Assembly: GCA_963682025.1 (NCBI GenBank)
Contig: OY821518.1
Coordinates: forward strand, 36,355,059 to 36,419,058
Reading direction: 5' to 3'
DNA: 64,000 nucleotides
DNA from: Cordilura impudica
Lineage: Eukaryota > Arthropoda > Insecta > Diptera > Scathophagidae
This document shows, one piece after another, positions 33,181 to 43,683 of the stretch (position 1 is the stretch's first letter; each line of letters starts with the position of its first letter). A model generated the notes under the pieces. That model was given only the letters and a program-made list of their open reading frames with translations. It ran no database searches and was not told where the DNA came from. The translations under genes and the position numbers were made by a program.

Positions 33181-34698
33181 TCTATACTAATATTATAAAG
33201 AGGTAATGTGTGTTTGTTTGTTTGTTTGTTTGTAGGAGGTAATCTCCGTAACTATCCATCTGATATTCCTGACATTTTTACAGATTCTTACTGCGGATAT
33301 GGGAAGTGCTATAGGCTATGATTTTTTAAATATTTTTAGTGGGCGTGGCACCTCCCACACAAAGTAAATTTTTAAAATCATATACATATATTGAATATTA
33401 TGATAGGGAGAGCTTTGCAAATTTGTGTGAGGTCACATATTGTTAATATTAGTAGTTACGCCGGAAATGGGCGGGATCGGACAAGTGGGCGTGGTACCTT
33501 CCATACAAGTAATAAATCAATATTATATCTCGAGTACTGTGATAGAGAGAGCTTTTCAAATTTGTCTGGTGTCACCTATTATTAATGTGAGTAGTCGGGC
33601 AAAAAATGGACAGTATCGGACCAATAGGCATGGCACCTGCATACAAATGAAATATAAATGGTCATATATCTGGACTACTGTTATAGTGAAGGTCTTTGGA
33701 CTTTGTGTGAGCCCATAAGTTGAGTAGTCGTTGCACCGCCCATGCAAAGTAGATATCTGATATCATATAACTGGTGTACTATAAAACGGAAAGACTCGAC
33801 ATTTTGCACGAGACCATCAGATATTAATCTGAGTAGTCCAAAAAATTGGGGGGGAGGGATTAGTGGGCGTGGTACCTCCTATATAAAAAATATGAAGTAC
33901 TACGAAAGCGACAGTCTTATGACAAGTACATTAGTTATCAATGTGATTTGTCGTGGAAAATATATCGCCAAAACCAAAAATCGCCAAACCCAAAATCGCG
34001 AATAATAAAAATCGCCCAAAACAAAAATCTTCAAAATCAAAAATGGGCAAAATCAAAAATCGCTAAAAACTAAGATTGGCAAATAATATTTTAAGTTCAG
34101 CACCAATAGTTAATTGTTGCCAGACCTAATTTGGATAATCCATGTTCTTCTCATGGGCAGCTACATGTACCTTGCTCCAGGGTAGGAACGCCGAAAAATC
34201 TGATAATTTTTGTACCGAATGAAATAAAAAAATCTGTACTAATAATCCATACTAGCATAATGAAGAGGTAATGTGTGTTTGTTTGTTTGTAGGAGGTAAT
34301 CTCCGTAACTACTCATCTGATCTTCCTGAAATGTTCACAGAATCTTGCTGCAGATATGAAAAGTGTTACAGGCTGTATTTCTTTAAAATATTTTTATTGG
34401 GCGTGACACCTTCCATACAAAGTAAATTTTTAACATAATATATATTAAGTACTATGATAGAGAGAGCTTTGCAAATTTGTCTCAGGTCATCTATTATTAA
34501 CGTGAGTAGTCAGACAAAAAAATGGGCGGGATTAGATAAATGCGCGTGGTACCCCCACACAAAATTTATATTAAATGTGATATATCTAAATTACTGTAAT
34601 AGTGAGAGCCTTGGGACTTTGCGCGAGCCATCTCATAATGATTCGAGGGGTGGGGGCCAGGGGGAGGGTGTAGCGAAGCATAGCGGGTTACATCTTGT
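33181..34698 (+). mobile_element. H1 Helitron, composite, 3' end mutated to CTTG
   Basis: Starts TCTATACTAATATTATAAAG after A (33180), followed by AGGTAATGTG and a (GTTT)n tract. An array of ~130-bp units follows, with GTGGGCGTGG, ACTGTGATAGAGAGAGCTTT and GTGAGTAGTC landmarks. Then come AATCGCCAAAACC-like repeats, and a second 5'-type end (TCCATACTAGCATAATGAAG) at about 34245. The 3' end is GTGTAGCGAAGCATAGCGGG then TTACATCTTG before T. Gene-less, 1518 bp. Same plan as 38070-39937. Confidence 0.85.
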
Positions 34699-34799
34699 AT
34701 GTGGTAAATGAATATTTCTAATTTTTGTAAATAGTTGTTGTAATATCTTTAGATAAATTCTCACAATTAGTTAAGTTCTTCTTTTGTAAATATTTGTAA

Positions 34800-35075
34800 A
34801 ATAGATAATAAATAAAAAAAATTGCCTTTTCTTTCAAAAGAACTTTTTCTTAAAAAACACGCAGAACATTTTCTTTAAAAAAAACATTTTCTTAAAAAAG
34901 TACACTTTCTTAAAAAGTTTCTTCTTCTAAATATGTATCTCTTCGGAAATAAGTGTATTTTCTTATAAAGTATCTTCGTCTTATCAAAAGACTTTTTCTT
35001 AAAAAACCATATTTTTTTTATTAAAGTAACTTTTCGTAAAAAAGTACCTTTTGGTACCGAAAGATGCATTTCAGT
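34800..35075. repeat. Degenerate short repeats around CTTAAAAAA
   Basis: Irregular repeats of 'TTTTCTTAAAAAA' every ~20-30 bp. The open frame at 35120-34875 (minus), rich in RKRNFLRKCTFLRK, reflects this low complexity. Confidence 0.6.
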
Positions 35076-36679
35076 GATAATCGGAGGGTAAAATGGATTA
35101 TTTGTATAATGTACAATCAAATTTTTTCATGCGTTATTGAAAGCAAGCATCAGAATATATATTTGTAATGGCTAACTATGCAGTTTTTTAAGCAGTTCTC
35201 CAAATGTTTTTAAATACAAACCAAAATAGAAGGTCTTCTTCATTGGTTATTATTTTCTCAAGCAAAGGCCAATTTACATATGAGCACAAAGTATGTAATT
35301 AACACAATACAAAAATTAAAAATATGACAAGGTGTGTTATTAATTTACAAAAGCCATATTCGTCCCTGTGTGGAATATTTTCCGAACATTTTTATTCACT
35401 ACAATCCACGTTTTATGTCCCATCTGCTCCGGAACTTTGTTCTTTTGTAAGTTTTGACAACATAATGTGAAATTAAATTTTGAAAATTATTTGTTTGGTT
35501 AGGTTTTATTTTTTTTTTTTTTGTTTTTTTTTTTTTTTGTTTTGTTTGTGTCTCACTCTTATGTAATATTACTTAATATTTTTATGTAGGTATGTATGTA
35601 TGCACTTACTTTAGAGTTTTATATATACTCGTATATTGACTGATGATGATGATGGTATTATGATGTTACATCAAAATGAAGTTCTGTTGTCAAGTTAACC
35701 AATGCCAGCCAGCCTCTTCAAAAGTTATGATGATATTATGACATGCTTTGAATTGGCTTCATACAAATATAAATAGATACGTATGTATGTATGTATGTAT
35801 GTAAAATGTGAAGTAAGGCCTTTTGTAAGTATTATTATGTAGTTGTTTGATATTTACCTCAAAGTGAATGTGGTTTTTTGATACAAATACTACTCTAATG
35901 AATATTGAAAATGAAGTTGATGTCGGGGTTAGAAGGTGTAAGTAATTAGAATTTAATGAAACTTTATGGCTTCCTAATTGTTCAGTTATATCAATGATGT
36001 TTGATGTACCTTATGGTGGTGATATTTATAAACTAAAATTGTTCATTTTACTATTTTTTTGTTCATGCAAAATCCATATATGCCTTTCCGTGGTTACGCA
36101 TGTGACAGCCGTATTTCAGTAGATGTTTTCAATATAAAGAGAAACAAAGAATGATTCTTATTTTTAATCCTCATTTTGATGTTTGATTAGCAGTCTAGTA
36201 GCGTGTTCCATAGATAATAACAAACAAAAAGTGAGTTGCGATGTGACAGAAATTGGAAGCGATTCTGTTTGCATCTATAAGATGTCATAGCTTTTTTTTA
36301 TCATTGCAACTAATGTGTTATAAGAAAATTTTCAAAACGATAAAATGCCCAATACCGATATTCTCTACTAAAGTTGGATTAAAATAATGCATATAACAAC
36401 TACTAGAAAAATTTCCAATGGATGCTGACACTGTGGAAAAGTATAAAGGTATATGGAATTATAATATTTTAGCTTTTTTTCCACATATTTGATTAATATA
36501 CAAAAAAAGGAATGAAGATGCTACATTTTTTCACATTAGAAATATTAATTGGTATTTGTCCAAAGCTACCAAATAATTTTTTTTAATAATTTTGCTTTCT
36601 ATTTATTAGTAGCTTGAATTTTTCTCAAACTTCAACGTATTTGCAAAAATATACGGAAAAACGCCATTTATTAAAAAAA
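35076..36679. other. Unrecognised A+T-rich stretch with microsatellites
   Basis: A T-rich run at 35510-35547 and (GTAT)n tracts at 35588-35601 and 35781-35802 are the only clear structures. Confidence 0.45.
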
Positions 36680-37455
36680 CAATTGAGAAAATTATAGCCC
36701 ATCTAGCCCGACTATACGATACCCTATACCATGGTTTAGTGACCCTATCTCTTCGGTCCAACGAATTGGATATAGAAAATAGGCATAAACCAAATTTGAG
36801 TGATATTGTTATTAATTTTTTTGGCTGCGGATATGAAAAAGTCCATATCGGGTGCTATATTTATATGGGGACTAGGTCGGAAAATGGACCGATCCTGGCC
36901 ATATTTGGTAAAGTCACTTATATTTTGAAAAAATATATACAAACCAAATTTGAGAAAAATCTATGCAATATTTTTGTTTTTGACAGATTTAAGTGAAAAT
37001 CGGGAAGCAGCTCTATAGGGAACCTCTGATTTAGAATTGTCCTATAGGGATTATTTTTGGACTACTGATTAATTCACATTCAAACCCAATTTGACTTAGA
37101 TCTATATGATAATTTGGATCTTATGGCAATTTATGTCGATTTCATAGGGGTCATTTGTATTGGGACTAGGTCTGAACATGGACCAAATTTCACCAATTTC
37201 AATATTTTTGCTATAGCTGAGAAAAGCTTATATACCAAATTTCATCAAAATATATTCATATTTGCGACCTGTAGTTTGATTAAAAGTTTACACGGACACA
37301 CAGATGGACGGACGGACGGACGGTTTCGCTAAATCAACTCAGAAAGTGATTCTGAGTCGATCGGTATATTAAAGATGGGTCTGGGTCAAAAATTTTTGGT
37401 AGTTACAAACAGCACAAAATCATTATACCCAAACCACATAGTGGTTTAGGGTATA
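36680..37455 (-). mobile_element. D element, diverged subgroup
   Basis: The tail palindrome is eroded (ATAGCCCATCTAGCCCGACT). The other end is CATAGTGGTTTAGGGTATAT. It has 'CTTCGGTCCAACGAATTGG' and 'GGGTGCTATATTTATATGGG' of the second subgroup, and a small deletion where others read GCAGCACAAAG. Confidence 0.88.
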
Positions 37456-37499
37456 TTTACGATTCACCATAATAGTCACCATTTTAAGAATGAGGCCGT

Positions 37500-37907
37500 C
37501 AAGCAAATATGCCGGTGGATTTTTAGTAATTATAGTTCGTTTTAACTAAGTTCCTAATCCTTGTCAGAAGGCGCACTGTGCTTTGTTCCCTTCGAAACCC
37601 AGACTGGTGAGGTGGTATAATGTTATTGGTTTCCATGAAATCTGCTAATTTATTTTTCAGCATCCTTTCAAGGATTTTACTTACTGATGAAAATAAGCTA
37701 ATGGGACGGTAAGGACAAGGACACTCTGATGGTTTATTAGGCTTATTAATTGGATTAACTTTAGACTCTTTAAATTTTTGTGGAAAATAAAGTTTAAGGG
37801 AAGAGTTTACAAAAATTCTCATAAGCTAAATTCCTTTAAAGGGAAGTGCTTTAAGCCACCTGTTGTTAACGCCATCAATTCCAGAGATTTCTGAAATATT
37901 TGTATTG
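37500..37907 (-). pseudogene. LINE reverse transcriptase fragment (N-terminal RT blocks)
   Basis: On the minus strand: 'EISGIDGVNNRWLKALPFKG', then 'LYFPQKFKESKVNPINKPNK', 'YRPISLFSSVSKILERML' and 'NNIIPPHQSGFRREQSTVRL'. These match RT blocks 0-2 of Jockey/CR1/I-type LINEs (F...WK...V.PI.KP.K...YRPISLL...K..E, Q.GFR...ST). The catalytic FADD block is absent because the fragment ends at about 37520. An in-frame stop lies near 37827. Confidence 0.8.
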
Positions 37908-37967
37908 CATATTGCAATTAATACTGTAATTAATATGCAAATTTTAATTTTGTTTCAATGGTGCGTG

Positions 37968-40150
37968 GTAGAAGAAGAAAGCATATATTTCTAAAAATTC
38001 ATAACTAGGCTGTAGTCTTAATTGGACCGGTTTCTGGCATTTCAGCCTTCATCAGCGTTTTATTGAACACTAGATGTAACCCGGTGTGCTTCGCTACACC
38101 CTCCCCCTCCCACCTCTTCCGAATTGTTATGAAAGGGCTCACGCAAAGTCCCAAAGCTCTCACTAATACAGTAATTCAGATATATCACATTTAATATTAA
38201 GTTTGTGTAGGGGTGCGACGTGTGTTTGTCCAATCCCGCCCATTTTTTTGTCTGACTACTCACGTTAATAATAGATAAACTGAGACAAATTTGCAAAGCT
38301 TTCTCTATCATATTAATATATATGATATTTAAAATTTACTTTGTATGGGAGGTACCACGCCCGCTAAAAATATTAAAAAAAAATTATTTTAAAAAAATTA
38401 CACTCCCATATCCGTAGTAACACTCTGTGAAAATTTCAGGAAAGTCAGATGTGTAGTTACGGAGGTTACCTCCTACAAACAAACAAACACATATTACCTC
38501 TTTATTATGTTAGTATAGATTATTAGCATATTTTTTTTTATTTAAATACTTGCTGTTTTTTGTTTTTTCATTCGGTACAACAATTATCAGATTTTTTCGG
38601 AGTTCCTACCATGGAGCAAGGTACATGTAGCTGTCCATGAGACGAAGATGGATTATCAAAATTAGATCTGGCAACACTTAACTATTGGCCTTGAATTTAG
38701 AATGTGAATTGGCAATTTTTCTTTTTAGCGATTTTTGATTTTTGCCCATTTTAGATTTTAGATTAGATTTTTTTTGGGCGATTTTTATTTTTTCGCAATT
38801 TTCGGTTTTGGCGAATTTTTGCTTTTGGCGATATATTTTCCACAACAAATCGCATTGATAACTAATGTACTTAACGAAAGACTGTTGCTTTCGTAGTACT
38901 TCATATTATTTATATAGGAGGTGTCACGCCCACTAATCCCATCCCGCCCAATTTTTATTGGACTACTCACATTAATATCTGATGGACTCGTGCAGAATGT
39001 CGAGTCTTTCCCTTTTATAGAACACCAGTTATATGATATTAGATATCTACTTTGCATGGGCTGTGCTACGTCCACTGCTACGATCACGCCCATTTTTTTG
39101 TTCGACTAATCATACAAAGAACCTATCGGCTCACAAAGCCCTCTCGTTTACAGTACTCCAGATATATGACATTAAATAGTTACTTTGCTTGGGGAGTGCC
39201 ACTCCCGTTGATGTGAATCCCTCCAATTTTTTGTCCGACTAATCTTACTAAGATCTGATGGTGTCGTGCAAAGTGTCAAAGCTTCCCTTTTTAGTACACC
39301 GGTTATATGATATCATATATTTACTTTGTATGGGCGGTACCATGCCCACTGCTCCGATCACGCCCATTTTTTGTCTAACTAATCACATGAATAACTTATG
39401 GGCTCACACAAAGTCCCAAGACTCTCACTATAACAGTACTCCAGATATATGGCATTTTATATTTAATTTGTATGGTAGGTGCCACGCCTATTGGTCCGAT
39501 ACTGCCCATTTTTTGTCCGACTACTCACATTAATAATAGGTGACACCATACAAATTTGAAAAGCTCTCTCTATCACACTACTCGAGATATATAATATTGA
39601 ATAATTACTTTTATGGGAGGTACCACGCCCACTTCTCCGATCCCGCCCATTTTCGGCGTAACTACTAATATTAACAATAGGTGACCTCACATAAATTTGC
39701 AAAGTTCTCCCTATCATAATACTCAATATATGTATATGATATTAAAAATTTACTTTGTGTGGGAGGTGCCACGCCCACTAAAAATATTAAAAAAGTTATA
39801 GCCTATAGCACTTCCCATATCCCATCTGATCAGGAAGATCAGATGGGTAGTTACGGAGATTACCTCCTACAAACAAACAAACAAACAAACAAACAAACAA
39901 ACAAACACACATTACCTCTTTATAATATTAGTATAGATTGTGATAATTGTTATATTATAATTAAATAGATTGTGTCTATATGAAATTTTTCTGCTAAGGG
40001 CGGCTGAGAGGTTTGAACCTACGTCTATCTCACATACACTCGTACTTGCACTTTTTGTTCATGCACTTTAACACACTCACCTAAAGTCAGACCTACGAGT
40101 AGCGTGGTTAAGAATCAGTTTTTTCCCATACAGCTTTTACTTCGTATTAA
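37968..40150 (-). mobile_element. S element (SINE candidate) split by an H1 Helitron
   Basis: Minus-strand S sequence runs 40150-39938, then resumes at 38069 and ends near 37968 (GTGCGTGGTAGAAGAAGAAA). The parts join exactly like the uninterrupted copy at 23678-24003 ('CAATTATCACAA' then 'TTCAATAAA..GCTGATGAAG'). Confidence 0.6.
38070..39937 (-). mobile_element. H1 Helitron, complete ends, inserted in S
   Basis: In minus orientation it begins TCTATACTAATATTATAAAG (39937) after A and ends GTAGCGAAGCACACCGGGTT then ACATCTAG (38070) before T. The interior holds an (AAAC)n tract at 39869-39907, about ten ~125-bp units (GGGAGGTGCCACGCCCA, CGATCACGCCCATTTTTTGT) and GGCGATTTTTG repeats at 38700-38835. 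An internal second 5' end (TCTATACTAACATAATAAAG, about 38520) gives a composite structure. It is 1868 bp with no Rep/helicase gene. Helitron termini are established knowledge; the A|T insertion is shown by the empty paralogue at about 23882. Confidence 0.92.
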
Positions 40151-40359
40151 TCTCAGAAGATACAGCTCTGATCAAACAAACAATCGGCATTTTTGAATTT
40201 TTTGAATACTTATGCATTCTAATTTCCAATAATCTCAATTTCATAGGAGTTGCTATATGTAAATATATATGTGGTTTGTACATTCCACATATTGTACTTT
40301 TTAGATATATTAAAGATGTTGCTCTGAAATTAATTTTTAATAGTTTCTTAGAATTTGGC

Positions 40360-40565
40360 TTCCTAATTATACATATTGCAATTAATACTGTAATTAACAG
40401 GCAATTTTTGTGTTTGTTTTCAAAAGCACATGACCAAAAGGTGCAAGTATGAGTGTATGTGAGACAGACGCAGGTTCAAACCTGAGGACCGCCCTAAGTC
40501 GAAAAATTTCATATAAAAATAATCTATTCAATTATAACATAAAAATTAAATTGAACAGCAGCCCG
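40360..40565 (+). mobile_element. S element, partial head
   Basis: Has 'CATGACCAAAAGGTGCAAGT', then AGGTTCAAACCTGAGG (B-box-like) and 'ACCGCCCTAAGTCGAAAAAT'. It stops after 'CTATTCAATTATAACAT', lacking the tail. It is preceded by a 26-bp direct repeat (40372-40397) identical to 37908-37933. Confidence 0.5.
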
Positions 40566-40969
40566 GACTTCACTGGCCCTGTAAAAGGGAATAGATTCAA
40601 TAAAATTAATGTTATAATTAATCCATTCAAAAATTTTCTTCAACACGTATTTAATAAATATTCCATCAGAAAATTGTCTTCCTTGCGACCTTTATTAATG
40701 CGTGATTTGCTTTTATTTCGTTGATTTCCTCTTCTAATATCGACCTTTTAATTTTTCGAAAAAATTGTTTTATTCCTATAAAGGACCTCTTCTCTTTCCT
40801 CATTACTAAATTTATTCATATCACTATAAATAGAATCAAAAATGTCTTCTAATAACATATTGCCTATATTCTTTCAATGCTTTTGAACGGAAAAGACATT
40901 GGATGTAACCAAAACAATTATTGCCATACCCCCGCGATAATAAATAAATAACTTTTTCCTACTAAGTTT
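40566..40969. other. Unrecognised stretch
   Basis: Nothing nameable. The open frame at 40449-40724 straddles S and this stretch and has no recognisable domain. Confidence 0.35.
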
Positions 40970-42080
40970 TTTTTATGCAATTAAAATATTTTATTTAATT
41001 TATTTTATATTTTTTATTTTTTGTTTTTTCATTAGGTGCAACAATTATCAAATTTTTTGGCGTTCCTTCTCTGGAGCAAGGCGTATATAACTGACCATGA
41101 GAATAACATGGATTGGCCTTGAATTTAGAATATCAATTGGAAATTTATCATATTAGCGATTTTTGATTTTGGCGATTTTTGATTTTGCCCATTTTTGCGT
41201 TTGAAGATTTTTGCTTTTGGTGGTATTTATTTTTTCAATATCCGGTTTTGGCGATTTTTGATTTGGGCGATATTTGATTTTGGGGATTTTTGATTTTTGC
41301 AATTTTCGATTTTGCCGATTTTTGATTCAGGCAATTTTTGATTCTGGTGATTTTTGAATTTGGCGATTCCTCCCAACATTGACTACTCATGTACTTAATG
41401 TACTTGTCACGCCCATTTTTTGTTGGACTAATCACATAAGTAACTGATGTGCTCACGCAGAGTATATCACTTTTACAGTCACTCCAGATATATGGCATTT
41501 AATAATAACTTTGTATGGGGAGTGCCACGCCCTTTGGTGTGATGCCGCCAATTTTTTATCCAACCATTCATATTAATATCTAATGGGCTCGTGATACGTT
41601 TCAAGGCTTTCCCTTTTATAGCATACCAGTTATATGATATTATATATTTATTTTAAATGGGAGGTGCCATCACCACTGCTCCAATCACACCCATTTTTCG
41701 GCTAAACCTATGAATAACTTATGCACTCACCATTGATCCAACACCGCCCATTTTTTGTCCGAGTATTCACATTAATAATAGAGACCTCAGGAAAATTTTC
41801 AATGCTGTCTCTATCATAGTATTCGAGATATATAATATGGAATTATTACATTGGATGGTATGTGCCACGCCCACTTATCCGATTCTACCCATCTTCGGCA
41901 TGGCGACTAAGGTGAATAGTAAGTGACATCACATAAGCTTGCAAAGCTCACTCTGTCATCGTACTCAATATATATGATATTTAAAGTTAACTTTATATGG
42001 GAGGTGCCACGCCCACCAAAAATATTAAAAGAAATTATAGCCTATGCCTATCCCTAAAGGAAAAAATTTAAAAATCTTTA
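40970..42080 (-). mobile_element. H1 Helitron internal fragment
   Basis: Carries GGCGATTTTTG repeats (41157-41370) and tandem units with GCCACGCCC and CCCATTTTTTGT (41400-42060) in the same order as 38700-39800. Both Helitron termini are absent. It stops at about 42055 inside 'TATAGCCTATGCC' and is followed by the eroded end of a D element. Confidence 0.75.
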
Positions 42081-42087
42081 AATCTGC

Positions 42088-42458
42088 ATTATACCCAAAC
42101 CACATGGTGGTATCTTCTATAATATTAATAGGCTAGGCGATTTCTTGTGACCGATGTTTTGTTCTACCGTTTTATCCCGATTTTGACCAAACGTATACTA
42201 TTTGAAACATATTTCTTTTTTGCCGTTTTCAGATGTACAGATTTTTAAATTATTTCCTTTCTTTTGAGTAAATTGCATTTAAACTTTCTACTAACACATA
42301 CATAAAATTATACAACGCTATATGTGTATTCATTAAATATTTTAATGTGTTTGTAGTAAAAAAGATTTTCTACTGTGTTGATTTGTGAATGGGCATAAAT
42401 GATTAACATAGAATTTGCACTCGAATTTCATGGGCTGGAATCTGCTAGTAGGGTATAA
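42088..42458 (-). mobile_element. D 5' terminus, split by an H2 Helitron
   Basis: Only ATTATACCCAAACCACATGG then TGGTA (to 42112) and TAGGGTATAAA (from 42449) remain of D. Joined, they restore the canonical GGTATAGGGTATA, showing that the Helitron entered between A and T. Confidence 0.85.
42113..42448 (+). mobile_element. H2 Helitron, intact ends, inside a D terminus
   Basis: Begins TCTTCTATAATATTAATAGG (an extra TCT relative to 5272) and ends GGAATCTGCTAG; 336 bp; host A before, T after. The interior matches the H2 copies at 5272 and 24064. Confidence 0.88.
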
Positions 42459-42539
42459 ATTTGTAAACAAAGTATTTCGGTATTAATTTTCACATATTTA
42501 CTAGTGTATTCTGTCGTCCTTCACTAAGACTAAAGGAGA

Positions 42540-42965
42540 CTTATTGATTTTTGAACATTTTCTTTTAACTCAATCTCTCTGTCTGTCGTGGACAACCCCA
42601 CTCCCCCTTATCCAGTTGATCTGAAACTTGGCCCATAGTCATGTTGTGACTACAAATTAATTTTGGGGTAGTCATGCGTGGTCACGCACAGTCGCGGAGT
42701 GATCTAAATGTCATTTCCCCTCATCCGATCGATCTGAAACTTGGTCCTTACACTTGCTGTGAAAAATAGATTAACTTTGACTTAGTCCCGCACAGTCACG
42801 GAGAGATTGAAACCTCAATCCCCTCATCCGGTCGATCTTAAACTTTGTGCATAGACTTGTTGTGGCCAAAGATTAATATTATGTTAGTCATATGCCTAAG
42901 GAAAGGTGCATAAGGAAATAAAGAGTTGTAATAGAAACTTTGTTTTTATGGGTTAGATTATGTTT
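42540..42965 (+). repeat. Short relative of the 8656 tandem array
   Basis: Shares the left flank (CTCTCTGTCTGTC, 'GATCTGAAACTTGGCCCATA') and right flank ('AAACTTTGTTTTTATGGGTT'). It holds only about three units of the AGTCACGCA repeat. Confidence 0.8.
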
Positions 42966-42969
42966 TCAT

Positions 42970-43510
42970 AATCATTTTTATCGTGCAATTTTTATTGTGC
43001 AATTAAAGATTTTATTTTATTTATTTTATATTTTTTTATTTCAGTGCTTGCTGATATACAATACATAATTTTTGCTTTTCAATCGGTGCAAAAATGATCA
43101 AAATTTTTTGGTGTTCCTACTCTGGTGGAAGCGACTTGTATCTGCCCATGAGAAAGAATGGATTTTCTACACAAAATAGGGCAACACTTGCATTAAGAAA
43201 ACATTTGGCAATTTTTCATTTTTGCTATTTTTGCTTTTGGCGATTTTTGATTTTGCCTATTTTTGATATTTAAGATTTTTGTTTTGAGCGATTTTTGGGG
43301 TAGGCGATTTTGCCGATACAGCCCATATTGGTAATTTATGTACACTTGCCAAATGTTTCAACTGTCGCTTTCATACTACTTAGTATTTTTTTTTTGTATG
43401 GGAAGTGCATAGGCCACTAATCCTATCCCTCCCATTTTTTATCTGATGCCCACTGCATCGATCACGCCTATTTTTGCTTCACTAATCACACGAATAACTT
43501 ATGTGCGCAC
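42970..43510 (-). mobile_element. H1 Helitron fragment, left part of an interrupted copy
   Basis: Has GGCGATTTTTG repeats at 43235-43325 and CGATCACGCC units up to the target duplication GTGCGCAC (43503-43510). The array resumes at 48406 (GTGCGCACGTAAATTACTCTG then GAGTGCCACGCCC), so the 43511-48405 element split it. No termini. Confidence 0.75.
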
Positions 43511-43683
43511 TAGGGTGGCCCTTAATAAAAAAAAGTATTCAAACTCTAGGTCGCGTCCCCTAGAAATATGCGAGTAGCAAAAAAAAAATGAGAAATACAA
43601 AGTTATGGGCCAATCAAAAAACATTTAGAGGTGGCTCAACTCGATTGAGAATTTCAAGTGTGTTTATATGGGGAAAATATGAC

